Shown one piece after another: positions 50,697-60,407 of a stretch of DNA of 64,000 nucleotides (positions are counted from its first letter, which is position 1; each line of letters starts with the position of its first letter). The DNA is from Oscillospiraceae bacterium (GTDB lineage: Bacteria > Bacillota > Clostridia > Oscillospirales > Ruminococcaceae): contig DQFX01000041.1 of NCBI GenBank assembly GCA_003531585.1, positions 4,949-68,948 of the forward strand, read 5' to 3'. A program made the translations under genes and the position numbers. The notes below the pieces were generated by a model. That model was not told the origin of the DNA and did not search any database. It was given only the letters and a program-made list of their open reading frames with translations.

Positions 50697-53600
50697 ATGG
50701 CACGAATAGATGAAGTTCGTGAGAGGTACGAAAGCATTACTGAACAGCTCTACCAAAACAAGGAAACCTTTGCGGAGTATCTGAAATTCGCAGGCAGGTT
50801 CTTCAAAATGCCGACAGCGCAGACCATGACGATGTTCGCAACAAATCCGAAAGCCACAATGGTTGCCGACTATGATACCTGGCAGAGATTCGGACGTCAG
50901 GTACAGCGTGGGACGAACAGCATAGCCGTCCTGGACGGCAGCGGGCTGAAACATTATTTCGATATTTCCCAGACTGCCGGCGGCAGACCGCCCTATCAGT
51001 GGACGCTCGACAAGCAGACGGCGCAGGAGTTCATCGCTGCGTTTTCAAAGGCAGAGGGTAAGGAATACAAATCCATGTCCGGCTGCGTGAACGCTATCGG
51101 CAGAACGGCTGCGGCTGACAATCTCGAAAATGCGATAAAGGCGCTGAATATCTCTGAAACTGACAGAGCTGCATTTGAAAAGTCTTTCGTATCCATAACG
51201 CAGTATTTCATAGCGGCTCGGTGCGAGCTTGGCGGCAGGTTCGACTACAAGAACAATCCTATGGATTTATCCGCATTCGACCTTGTTCACAGCAAGGCAG
51301 AAGCCGAAAAGCTGACGGAATACGTTCAGATCGCGGCAAGACCGGCACTGTTATCAATGGAGAAAACTATAAATTCACTTATTGCTGAAAGGAGTATCGA
51401 CAATGGCAGAGGTAAAACAGATTTGGTGCAGAGAGGACAAGAAGTTCTATCCCGAAATCAAGGAGGAGAACGGCAGGACGTACAAGCTGGATCCGGAAAC
51501 GTTCGTGTATCTGGAGCAGGTGGAGCTGGGTCTGACGGACGAGGAACAGCAGCTCCTGAGCGAACCGATAGACCGCTGGGGCAAGGCGTGGCAGAAATTC
51601 ATGACGGAGAATTATCCGGAGGAGATTCCGTCGCTGGAGGGTCGCCTGAAATGGGAACTGATTCCCCGTCAGATAGACAAGGAAGCATGGGAGATGTGGG
51701 AACTTCTGCGGAAGCAGTACGCAGAGAAGAATCCTCGCCCGAAAACGACATTCACCGAAATAGAGCGCTGGGAGAAAACACGGAGCTTCATAGTGGAACA
51801 CGAGGTAATGGAGCAGATAGTTCTTCAGCGCAGAGGATAAACAGCACATCAGCGGAGGATATTTTCCCCGCTGTTTCTGTTTATATTGGGCTTGCGGCAG
51901 GCGCACTGTATGATAACAGCCTTGTTCGTAACGCGCACCAAAACACCGACAGGGAGAACTTCGATGTTGAGGTAGAAAACGCCGTGACCGGCTACTACAC
52001 TCGGCTCATCACCGGGCGTGAAAGCTCGGAATATTCCGCTGAACAGCTTGCACCTCTGTACAACAGATTTCAGCGGGATAATGATTTCCGGGCGGAAGTA
52101 ATTTCGGAAGTCGCCGACCGCCTTGACGAATCTCTCACCAGTCTTGAGGTGGCAAGGAGCAAGGCTGCGGAACTTGGTATCCCTTTTTCAGACCGTCCCT
52201 ACGATTCCGAGGAAGAATATGATCCATACGCTTACGACGGCAGCATGAGCATTGAGGACAGCCGCAAGGTTGCTGACGCAAGTAATCTGCATGACTTTAT
52301 GCTTGATTACTCCGATGAGCTGGAAATGGCTGCGGCTTCCTACAACGCCGACGAGTTCCGCACCTATTTTACCGACCGTGCCGCCGAAGCCGTCCGCAAT
52401 TCCCACAATGAAGCATTGACGGAAATGCGTGAAAATCCCGAATATCTCAAATCCGTTGCGGATTTGGTTTCGGACGGTCTGTACAACGATATTCGCTCGG
52501 AAATTCAGCAGAGGAACATCAAATATCCCTGCGTTTACGTCAACGGCAGCCACAATAGAAATTTCTCGCCGGAGGAAGTCGGGTTCAAGGTCAATTATCC
52601 CTATTCTGTGGAGGAATTCAACGCAGCGCTCAATCAGGCAAACGAGATTTGGAACAACGATGAAAAGTACCTCGACAGCCTGCACAGCGTTTCTGTTTCC
52701 GTGTATGCAAGCAGAACGGAGTCATCGACCTACAATGTCGAATTGTACGCTTCCTATCACAGTATCGGCGAAATCATAGATGAAAAGCAGTCCATTGCTT
52801 CGGCAAATATTCTCGGTAGGCTAAAGGACGCAATATCCGAAATTGAGAATAAAAAACCGGACGAAATACCAGATGATGTGGATAAATTCTACGTCAATCA
52901 CGAAATGGAAAACGTCACCTGGATACGCTACAATTCAGATAACGACGCAGGCGGGCAGTTCGTCTGCACCTATATGTCCTTCGACGATATTTTTGACGCT
53001 ATGGAGCAGACCGACCCGCTGGAATACCTGACCGAGCATTGCGGGCAGGAACTTCTCGACCGTGGCGCAGAGGGCTTTGACGGCGTTGCGGAAGAATTCA
53101 TGACCGACAGCGAGGACATTTCAAGCCATGAAAGCGACTGCCTGAGCAAGCTGTTTGCGCTTACCGAGCCGAGGTATGCGATTTATCAGCTCAAAGATGA
53201 TGAAAAGCTGCGTGACTACCACTTTACCAACAGCGAACATCTGAAAAATCACGGAATGTATATCGACCGTGAGAATTACGACCGTGTTTATCGCGGCAGA
53301 TTGCAGGAGAACGAAACGCTCGATGATATTTACAAGCGTTTCAATGTTGACCACCCGCAGGATTTCCGCGGGCATTCCCTTTCGGTCGGAGATATTGTCG
53401 CCGTGAAGAAAAATGGTACAATAAGGGCGTACTTCGTTGACAGTTTTGGGTTTACCGTGGTTCCGGATTTCACGCTTTCCCGCGAGGAACGCAAAGCCCG
53501 GCGAGCGTTGACGGACAACATCGGTCTGCTGGCGGAGAAGCAGCTTGCAAGCGATGAAATGGACGATTTGGGCGATAAGCTGTTCAATTACGACCATGCT

Positions 53601-56600
53601 CCGGTATACAGCGGCATAACCAACTGGACTATGGGAGCAAGTCTGAGTGCCGACGAATTTGAGGATCTGACCACCCGTTTCCACAACGGCGAGGACATAA
53701 GCACCGAGCTTGCAAAAAGAATATACGCGAATATGCGGTATCTCAATTTTGAGTATCCTCCCGCCGACGGTATCAGCAGAGTTGAGATTTCATCAGAGAA
53801 AACCGATTCCGGCATGATTTTCCGTACGAATGGCGGTTTTGAGGTTTCCTACACTTGGGAGACCCTCGGAAATGCGCTGATTACTGCGGCAAAGCAGGAG
53901 TTCGACCGTCACGAACAGCTTGACAGAGAATATTTTCTGAAAGAAGCCAAAGCCCGGATAAACGAATATTCACAGCGAGAATTCCGCGAGGACGCAAACT
54001 TTTCCGAACTGTCGCGCGTTCCGCTTGCCTACACCACTCACGAAGATACCGAAGTCGGGATAAGCGTTTATGCAGACCTTGAGAATAAGAAAATAGTGAC
54101 GATGTACGGCGATAAGGTCGCCGAGGAGAAGAATTTCAGATTTTCTGACGATATGATTTCTGCACTGGGTAATCTGGAGTTCAGCGACCTTGTTTCAATC
54201 ACCGATGAAACTGTGCAGAGGCTCACAGAACCGCAGAACGATACACTTTCTAACAGTTCCACCGAAGGCGTTCAGCTCAACCTTTTCGGCGAGCCTGCGG
54301 AAAATTCCGCTCCGCGGAAACAGACATCGGTTGCAGCTGCCGACACGAATTCACCGCTCATAACGCAGGATATGTTCGACTGCGTTCTCCGCTGCGGGTC
54401 GAACGAGCCGCGCAGCCTTGAACGCATAATCAGCCAGTATCAGCTTAACAAGGGCGCTGAAAGCAATGCTGAATATCTGCGCAATGAGTTTGGAACGGAC
54501 GCCAGAGGAATAGATTTTGGTCAGTCAATCGGAGCAGCCGATCGGAGAATTACCGCATGGTATGACGAAAACGGCATTACTATCGGCTTGGGAGATACTG
54601 CGCACAACAGCCCCGCGCAGAAAACAATCACATGGGAACAGGCTGCGGAGCGTATTGAGGAGCTGCTGGGCGAGGGAAACTTTGCGGAACAGGTCACGAT
54701 CGACGACGCAGAAGCCTACACCCGCAGGAAACTTGCTGAAAAACTGTGGTATCTCAACCGCGACGTGGAGGGCGATTTCTTTATTCCGGACGAGTTCTTT
54801 GCAGGCGGTTTCCCGGAAAGCACCGAAAGAATTTCCGAAGCCCTAAAGGGAGAAAAGCCAGTTTCGGAGTTCATCGCCGGCATGACAGACCTTATAAAAC
54901 GCTGCGAAGCCGATAAGGACGTTCTGCGTTTTCCTCATCGCAACCTCCACGAAATTCTTGAAAGTCTGAAAGATTTACAGCTTGAACGGCGGGAGTTCAG
55001 AGCAGAAAAGAATTTTGAATTCTCTCCAGTCATGTTCATTTCGGAGGAGGAAAAAGACCTGCTTATATTAAGCGGAAGCGGCGTTCAAGGCGGCAAGTTC
55101 CGCATTGAGAACTACTTTAATCAGCCCCATTCCAGTAAGGAAAAGGCTGATTTTCTGAAAAACGAATACGGCACAGGCGGCTCGGGTCGCACCGGATATG
55201 ATACATGGCACGACGCAAAAGGTATCGTTCTGAATAAAAGCGGTTTCGGCGGCAGTGAAGCTACTGTAAAGATGAAGTGGAATGAAGTCGCAGCCCGTAT
55301 CGACAGGCTTATATCCCAGAAAAAGTACATTACGCAAAGGGACATAAACAACCGTATCCGGAGCGCACAATGGACTGTCGATAATTCGGACGACCCACAA
55401 CAGATTGAGAGCGCAAAGAAAATTCTCGCTAAATACAGTGCAAACAGCACCGAGCCTGTTAAAGAGCCTGCCGCACGTCCCGTGCAGGTTGAAGCACCTG
55501 TCGAAAAGCATGATTTCACCATTACCGACGAACATCTTGGCGAGGGCGGTCAGAAAGCCAAATTTGCCGCCAACATTGCCGCTATCCGAACTCTGAAAGC
55601 AATTGAAAGTGAAAACCGCCTTGCAACTCCGGAGGAGCAGACAGTTCTTTCAAAGTACGTCGGCTGGGGCGGGCTTGCGCAGGCGTTTGACGAGAATAAC
55701 AGTTCTTGGGCAAATGAGCATAAGGAGCTTGCGGAAACGCTGACAGAGGACGAATACACAGCCGCAAAAAGCACGGTACTGAACGCACACTACACCTCGC
55801 CCACCGTCATAAACGGCATTTATAAGGGACTGGCGGCTCTCGGTTTCAGTGGAGGTAACGTTTTGGAGCCTGCTATGGGCGTAGGCAACTTTTTCGGCGT
55901 TATGCCCGAAGAAATGCGTAAGGAAAGCCGTCTGCACGGCGTTGAACTGGACAGCATAACCGGACGTATCGCAAAGCAGCTCTACCAGACGGCTGACATT
56001 CAGATAAGAGGGTATGAGGAAACTACATTCTCCGACAATTATTTTGACGCCGCTATCGGCAACGTTCCTTTCGGAAATTACGGAGTGTTCGACAAGCGGT
56101 ACAACAAGGAGAATTTCCTGATACACGACTATTTTTTCGCAAAAACGCTGGATAAGGTAGCGCCGAACGGCATTGTAGCTTTTGTCACCACAAAGGGTAC
56201 TCTGGATAAGCAGAACCCGAAAGTTCGTGAATACCTTGCGAAACGTGCCGACCTTGTGGGCGCTGTCCGTCTGCCGAACAACGCTTTTAAGGCGAACGCC
56301 GGCACGGAGGTAACGGCGGATATAATTTTCCTGCAAAAGCGTGAGAAAATGGCGGTGGAACTTCCCGACTGGTGCTATGTCGGCAAAAATCATGATGGCA
56401 TTCCGGTAAATAATTATTTCCTCGACCACCCCGAAATGATACTCGGCACAATGAAACAGGGCATGGAATTTTCTATGTACGGCAATGCAGACGAAACAGC
56501 CTGCGTTCCTATCGAGGAAGCTGACCTTTCCGAACAGCTCGAAAAGGCTGTAAGCAATCTAAAGCTGACAAACGCTATCCGAAAGCGGACGCAGGAAACT

Positions 56601-59435
56601 GAAAAGGAAGCCGGCATTATCCCTGCTGTCGAAGATGTCCGCAATTTCACCTTTGCAGAGGTTGACGGAAAAATGTATTTCCGTGAAAACAACATAATGA
56701 CCGAGGTAACGGAAACCGGCAAGAAAGCCGAGCGAATAAAGGGTCTGAACGAACTGCGCGCCACATTCCGTGAAATGCTCTCCGCACAGGAAAGAAACTG
56801 CTCCGATACGGAACTAAAATCCTTGCAGGATAGGCTGAACGCGCAGTACGACAGCTTTGTAAAGAAGAACGGCTACATAAACGACAGCAGTAATTCGCAG
56901 GTTTTCAGCCGTGACGATGATTACAATTCCCTCTGCGCTCTGGAAATCATCGACGAGGAAGCCAAGACCGTAGAAAAGTCGGATTTCTTTACCAAGCGCA
57001 CGGTAAAATACACCGCCGAAATCACCCATGTGGACACTCCGCAGGAGGCTATGCAGGTTTCCATTGATACAGTGGGTAAAATGGATATACCGTATATGGC
57101 ACAGCTCTGCGGGCAGGAACCGCAGGATATTGTAGAAGTTCTGAAATCGGACAACCTGATATATCTTAATCCGCTGAAATCTGACGAGAACGACCCTTTT
57201 GTCGGCTGGGAGGAATCTTCCGAATATCTCTCCGGCAATGTCCGTGAAAAGCTGCGCGCCGCCGAGCTTTACGCAAAGGACTATCCCGATTTTCAGCGCA
57301 ACGTAACGGCTCTGACGGAAGTCCTCCCGAAAAAGCTGGAAGCCGGAGATATTACCGCGCGTATCGGTGTGTCATGGGTAGATGTTGAGGACTATCAGCA
57401 TTTCTTTGAGGATTACGCAAAGGCAAGATTTTACGAGCCTATGCGCCGTACTGTTACCGGCGAGTATAAAATCGAAAACAAGAATTGGGATACTTCTGCC
57501 GCCGCAACGCAGATTTACGGCACAGCCAGAATGCCTGCAAAGGCGATCTTTGAAAATCTGCTAAACAATCGGGATATTGTCGTCAAGGACAAGATAACCG
57601 ATGTTGACGGAAAGGAGCATTATGAAATAAACAAAAAGCAGACTGATTTGGCGCAGGATAAGGCTCTGAAAATGAAAGAAGCCTTTAAGCGCTGGCTGTG
57701 GGAGAAGCCGGAGCGCCGCGAGAAATATGTTGAGCGCTACAACAATCTGTTCAACAGCATAGTCGGCAGAAAATTTGACGGCTCTCATCAGACCTTTCCG
57801 GGAATGTCCCCGTCAATCAGCCTTAAACCTCATCAGCTTGATGCTGTTATGAGAGCGAAATTCGGCGGCAATACTCTGCTTGCCCACTGCGTCGGCGCTG
57901 GTAAATCCTTTGAGATGGTGGCGGCGACAATGGAGAAAAAGCGGCTCGGTCTTATAAACAAGGCTTGCGTTGTCGTTCCGAAGCACCTTGTGGGGCAAAT
58001 GGCGAACGAGTGGCTGCGGCTATATCCGCAGGCAAAAATCCTGACCGCAAGCGAAAAGGATTTCGACAAAGACCATAGGCAGAAGTTTATCGGTCGGTGC
58101 TGCACCGGCGACTATGACGCAGTTATCATGTCCTACGAACAGTTCGAGAAAATCCCTATGTCTATGGAGTACCGCAAAAATTTCATTCAGCATGAAATCG
58201 ACGCTATGCAGAACGGCATTGACGAGCTGAACGGAGATTACCGTACAAGAGCAAATAACCGCAGCTCCATAAAAGACCTTGAACGTGAGAAAAAGCGGCT
58301 TGAAACACGCTTGCAGAAACTCATCGAGGGCAGCGGAAAAGCAAAAGACACATCCCTGACTTTTGAGCAGCTCGGATTTGACAGCCTTGTCGTTGATGAA
58401 GCTCACAACTACAAAAACGGTCTTGTGGTATCGAAGATGAACAGGGTTTCGGGAGTTCAGACTACTCCCGCTCAAAAGAGCGAGGATATCCTCATGAAAA
58501 CGCAGTATCTTAACGAGAATTACGGCGAGAAAAACATAATTTTCGCAACAGGAACGCCTGTTTCTAACTCCATGACGGAGCTGTACATTATGCAGAGGTA
58601 TCTCCGTCCGTCCCTGCTGCGGAACGCGGGATTGCAGACGTTTGACGATTGGGCGAGCAACTTCGGCGAGGTCGTTTCAAAGGCTGAGTTAAAGCCCGCG
58701 GGCAACGGCTACCGCACGAAAAAGCGCTTTGCTAAATTCAACAATGTCCCCGAACTCATGCAGATGTTCAAGGAGTTCGCCGACATACGAACGCCGGATA
58801 TGCTCAATCTGCCTGTTCCGGAACTGGAGGGAGGAAAGCCGCAGACCATCGTTGCCCGCCCGAACGATGAACAGAAAGCGTATATGCAGGTTCTTGCCGA
58901 GCGCTCCGAAGCGATTCACAGCGGAGCCGTGGATCCGAGCAAGGATAATATGCTGAAAATCACGGGAGAAGCGCGCCTGCTCGGTCTGGACGCGCGCTGT
59001 GTAATACCAAACGCTGAAAACTACCCCGACAGCAAGGTGAATCTCTGCATTGACAAAATCATGGAGATATATGACCGCACCTCCGCTCAAAAGGGAGTGC
59101 AGGCTATCTTTTGCGATATCGCCGTTAATTCCGATGATGGGAAATTCTCCGTGTACGATTACCTCAAGCAGGAGCTTGCACGGCGCGGCATTCCCGAAAA
59201 TGAGATTTGCACTGCCGGCGACGCGGCAACGCAGAAACAGCGCAACGAAATGTATGCGCAGCTCCGCTCCGGCACAAAGCGTATCGTTCTCGCAAGCACA
59301 AGCAAAATGGGAACAGGCGCTAATATTCAGACGAAACTTGCGGCGCTGCATAATCTTGATATACCCTGGAAACCCTCTGATGTTGAACATACCGAACGGA
59401 ACAAAGGACGACCGATAATTCGACACATGAGATAA
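50697..59435 (+). CDS. Polyvalent ArdC/N6-DNA-methylase/SNF2-helicase protein, C-terminally truncated
   Basis: This 2912-aa protein starts with an ArdC-like single-stranded-DNA-binding domain (FAEYLKFAGRFFKMP, DYDTWQRFGRQVQRGTNSI). A disordered Gly/Ser/Arg stretch (about 237-382) and long accessory regions follow. The methylase domain has EPAMGVGNFFG (motif I, about 1723) and NVPFG (motif IV, about 1788). The SNF2-type helicase has VGAGKS (about 2400), DEAHNYKN (about 2565), TGTPVSN (about 2619) and STSKMGTGANIQ (about 2867). It ends at DIPWKPSDVE plus an aberrant tail, where relatives continue with QREGRxxRQGN and several hundred residues. Helicase motif VI and everything after it is missing. 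Such proteins enter the recipient or protect incoming ICE DNA. GAGGAGG precedes the ATG. Confidence 0.88.
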   Translation: MARIDEVRERYESITEQLYQNKETFAEYLKFAGRFFKMPTAQTMTMFATNPKATMVADYDTWQRFGRQVQRGTNSIAVLDGSGLKHYFDISQTAGGRPPYQWTLDKQTAQEFIAAFSKAEGKEYKSMSGCVNAIGRTAAADNLENAIKALNISETDRAAFEKSFVSITQYFIAARCELGGRFDYKNNPMDLSAFDLVHSKAEAEKLTEYVQIAARPALLSMEKTINSLIAERSIDNGRGKTDLVQRGQEVLSRNQGGERQDVQAGSGNVRVSGAGGAGSDGRGTAAPERTDRPLGQGVAEIHDGELSGGDSVAGGSPEMGTDSPSDRQGSMGDVGTSAEAVRREESSPENDIHRNRALGENTELHSGTRGNGADSSSAQRINSTSAEDIFPAVSVYIGLAAGALYDNSLVRNAHQNTDRENFDVEVENAVTGYYTRLITGRESSEYSAEQLAPLYNRFQRDNDFRAEVISEVADRLDESLTSLEVARSKAAELGIPFSDRPYDSEEEYDPYAYDGSMSIEDSRKVADASNLHDFMLDYSDELEMAAASYNADEFRTYFTDRAAEAVRNSHNEALTEMRENPEYLKSVADLVSDGLYNDIRSEIQQRNIKYPCVYVNGSHNRNFSPEEVGFKVNYPYSVEEFNAALNQANEIWNNDEKYLDSLHSVSVSVYASRTESSTYNVELYASYHSIGEIIDEKQSIASANILGRLKDAISEIENKKPDEIPDDVDKFYVNHEMENVTWIRYNSDNDAGGQFVCTYMSFDDIFDAMEQTDPLEYLTEHCGQELLDRGAEGFDGVAEEFMTDSEDISSHESDCLSKLFALTEPRYAIYQLKDDEKLRDYHFTNSEHLKNHGMYIDRENYDRVYRGRLQENETLDDIYKRFNVDHPQDFRGHSLSVGDIVAVKKNGTIRAYFVDSFGFTVVPDFTLSREERKARRALTDNIGLLAEKQLASDEMDDLGDKLFNYDHAPVYSGITNWTMGASLSADEFEDLTTRFHNGEDISTELAKRIYANMRYLNFEYPPADGISRVEISSEKTDSGMIFRTNGGFEVSYTWETLGNALITAAKQEFDRHEQLDREYFLKEAKARINEYSQREFREDANFSELSRVPLAYTTHEDTEVGISVYADLENKKIVTMYGDKVAEEKNFRFSDDMISALGNLEFSDLVSITDETVQRLTEPQNDTLSNSSTEGVQLNLFGEPAENSAPRKQTSVAAADTNSPLITQDMFDCVLRCGSNEPRSLERIISQYQLNKGAESNAEYLRNEFGTDARGIDFGQSIGAADRRITAWYDENGITIGLGDTAHNSPAQKTITWEQAAERIEELLGEGNFAEQVTIDDAEAYTRRKLAEKLWYLNRDVEGDFFIPDEFFAGGFPESTERISEALKGEKPVSEFIAGMTDLIKRCEADKDVLRFPHRNLHEILESLKDLQLERREFRAEKNFEFSPVMFISEEEKDLLILSGSGVQGGKFRIENYFNQPHSSKEKADFLKNEYGTGGSGRTGYDTWHDAKGIVLNKSGFGGSEATVKMKWNEVAARIDRLISQKKYITQRDINNRIRSAQWTVDNSDDPQQIESAKKILAKYSANSTEPVKEPAARPVQVEAPVEKHDFTITDEHLGEGGQKAKFAANIAAIRTLKAIESENRLATPEEQTVLSKYVGWGGLAQAFDENNSSWANEHKELAETLTEDEYTAAKSTVLNAHYTSPTVINGIYKGLAALGFSGGNVLEPAMGVGNFFGVMPEEMRKESRLHGVELDSITGRIAKQLYQTADIQIRGYEETTFSDNYFDAAIGNVPFGNYGVFDKRYNKENFLIHDYFFAKTLDKVAPNGIVAFVTTKGTLDKQNPKVREYLAKRADLVGAVRLPNNAFKANAGTEVTADIIFLQKREKMAVELPDWCYVGKNHDGIPVNNYFLDHPEMILGTMKQGMEFSMYGNADETACVPIEEADLSEQLEKAVSNLKLTNAIRKRTQETEKEAGIIPAVEDVRNFTFAEVDGKMYFRENNIMTEVTETGKKAERIKGLNELRATFREMLSAQERNCSDTELKSLQDRLNAQYDSFVKKNGYINDSSNSQVFSRDDDYNSLCALEIIDEEAKTVEKSDFFTKRTVKYTAEITHVDTPQEAMQVSIDTVGKMDIPYMAQLCGQEPQDIVEVLKSDNLIYLNPLKSDENDPFVGWEESSEYLSGNVREKLRAAELYAKDYPDFQRNVTALTEVLPKKLEAGDITARIGVSWVDVEDYQHFFEDYAKARFYEPMRRTVTGEYKIENKNWDTSAAATQIYGTARMPAKAIFENLLNNRDIVVKDKITDVDGKEHYEINKKQTDLAQDKALKMKEAFKRWLWEKPERREKYVERYNNLFNSIVGRKFDGSHQTFPGMSPSISLKPHQLDAVMRAKFGGNTLLAHCVGAGKSFEMVAATMEKKRLGLINKACVVVPKHLVGQMANEWLRLYPQAKILTASEKDFDKDHRQKFIGRCCTGDYDAVIMSYEQFEKIPMSMEYRKNFIQHEIDAMQNGIDELNGDYRTRANNRSSIKDLEREKKRLETRLQKLIEGSGKAKDTSLTFEQLGFDSLVVDEAHNYKNGLVVSKMNRVSGVQTTPAQKSEDILMKTQYLNENYGEKNIIFATGTPVSNSMTELYIMQRYLRPSLLRNAGLQTFDDWASNFGEVVSKAELKPAGNGYRTKKRFAKFNNVPELMQMFKEFADIRTPDMLNLPVPELEGGKPQTIVARPNDEQKAYMQVLAERSEAIHSGAVDPSKDNMLKITGEARLLGLDARCVIPNAENYPDSKVNLCIDKIMEIYDRTSAQKGVQAIFCDIAVNSDDGKFSVYDYLKQELARRGIPENEICTAGDAATQKQRNEMYAQLRSGTKRIVLASTSKMGTGANIQTKLAALHNLDIPWKPSDVEHTERNKGRPIIRHMR
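51403..51840 (+). CDS. Overprinted 145-aa gene inside the helicase gene
   Basis: Read in a different frame within the giant gene, this product (MAEVKQIWCREDKKFYPEIK ... ) has the balanced composition of a real folded protein, rich in Trp, Tyr, Glu and Lys. It has AAAGGAG 8 nt before its ATG. The host frame over the same stretch encodes Gly/Ser/Arg-rich disordered sequence, as expected if this frame is the one under selection. The general plan recalls the short TnpV-type proteins of Firmicutes transposons, but I cannot assign it firmly. Function unknown. Confidence 0.6.
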   Translation: MAEVKQIWCREDKKFYPEIKEENGRTYKLDPETFVYLEQVELGLTDEEQQLLSEPIDRWGKAWQKFMTENYPEEIPSLEGRLKWELIPRQIDKEAWEMWELLRKQYAEKNPRPKTTFTEIERWEKTRSFIVEHEVMEQIVLQRRG

Positions 59436-59762
59436 CGCTGTCTGATGGCAACTGAACCATCGTTTTAGTCTGTGTAATGCTACACTATCTCATAAGTAAA
59501 AACATGGTTTCTAAATGATATCTGTAAAACACATAATTTCACTTTTGAATAATCAAACTATATGCCTGGTTATATAAATTCTATAGAGGAATTTGTGATT
59601 GATACGTATATTACTACGACTTTACAGCGCCTTTTTTATAAAACTAACTCCGGCTGTTATTTCGAGATAAAAACTGCCGGAGTTATATTTCATTCAATTA
59701 ACGTTGCACATGGCGATGTTATCAAGCCTAAATAGTCAGTGGAAACGCTGCCGGAAAACAAG
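59436..59762. other. AT-rich junction between truncated ICE and secreted-protein cluster
   Basis: These 327 bp are clearly AT-richer than the ICE and carry no open frame that looks coding. They contain one terminator hairpin. No integrase, att repeat or insertion sequence is recognisable, so how the ICE end was lost is not visible. Confidence 0.5.
59645..59685. terminator. Terminator after the lipoprotein gene
   Basis: TAACTCCGGC (59645-59654) and GCCGGAGTTA (59676-59685) form a 10-bp stem. The minus strand continues GTTTTATAAAAAAGG, so it ends the leftward protease-lipoprotein unit. Confidence 0.7.
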
Positions 59763-60386
59763 TTATCCATCAATCTTAATAAAGCAATTTGCTTCAAAAA
59801 CTCTATCTCTTGAATACTTGGAAAGAATTGATTCTGCATCAGCGTATGCGTCTATTTCACATGGGAAAACGGAAAGAATATTTTCGTCTTCGGTCAGGTA
59901 GAGTTTTGCGTCAGAGCGTGTTCCCAGAAGGTCGCCTGTTCCTATGTATTCATATTCGGTCATCTTATAGACATATTTCAATGGAGATTCATTATCATTT
60001 TCCGGCTCAATGACATTTCCGGATTCGTCTACAATAAACCTAACAGTGTTGATGTCCAACATATAGTCATTTGCATTAAAAGACGCAATATGGACATCTG
60101 AACCTGGGTTTTCACTAGCATCTTCGTTCGATGAATCATATGTTTCACTTGTAATTGGAGATTTTTCATATGAAACATCATTGTTGCCTGATACGATTTC
60201 GGTAGATGGCATGCTAGTTTGAGAATCAGATAAAGATTCACTTGTATTTTTATCTGATACCGATTGATTTCCTATGTCTGAAACAACGGAACTTACTGAT
60301 TCGGTTGGTGTTTTATCATTAGACGAGCAGCCTCCCAAAGATAATACCGTAATCAGCAGAACAGTACCGCAGAATAATTTCTTCAT
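59763..60386 (-). CDS. Putative secreted lipoprotein
   Basis: This 207-aa product has a lipobox (LSLGGC, Cys20) followed by a Ser/Thr/Asp-rich linker to about residue 95 and a C-terminal domain of about 110 residues (DYMLDINTVRFIVDESGN ... EIDAYADAESILSKYSRDRVFEANCFIKI). No family was recognised. GGAGGG precedes the ATG. It lies 21 bp after the cysteine protease gene, so the two are probably co-expressed, and might be its substrate, partner or immunity factor (speculation). Confidence 0.7.
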   Translation of the reverse strand: MKKLFCGTVLLITVLSLGGCSSNDKTPTESVSSVVSDIGNQSVSDKNTSESLSDSQTSMPSTEIVSGNNDVSYEKSPITSETYDSSNEDASENPGSDVHIASFNANDYMLDINTVRFIVDESGNVIEPENDNESPLKYVYKMTEYEYIGTGDLLGTRSDAKLYLTEDENILSVFPCEIDAYADAESILSKYSRDRVFEANCFIKIDG

Positions 60387-60407
60387 AACCTAATCCCTCC
60401 TACACAC

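Larger units (their letters stand above)
28900..59435 (+). mobile_element. Tn1549-like integrative conjugative element, right part missing
   Basis: Collinear genes for replication and partition (Rep, ParA, ParB), a type IV coupling protein and secretion channel (VirD4, Maff2, VirB6, PrgI, VirB4), topoisomerase III and an SNF2/N6-methylase polyvalent protein define a Firmicutes ICE backbone of the Tn1549/CTn type. A toxin-antitoxin pair and an adhesin are cargo. No relaxase, tyrosine or serine recombinase, or excisionase is encoded in the window, and the last gene is truncated. The boundaries given are approximate. Confidence 0.85.

Noticed and set aside
55650..56429. 259-codon minus-strand frame, and many others opposite the helicase gene
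   Set aside because: All are shadows of the long, strongly biased helicase frame.
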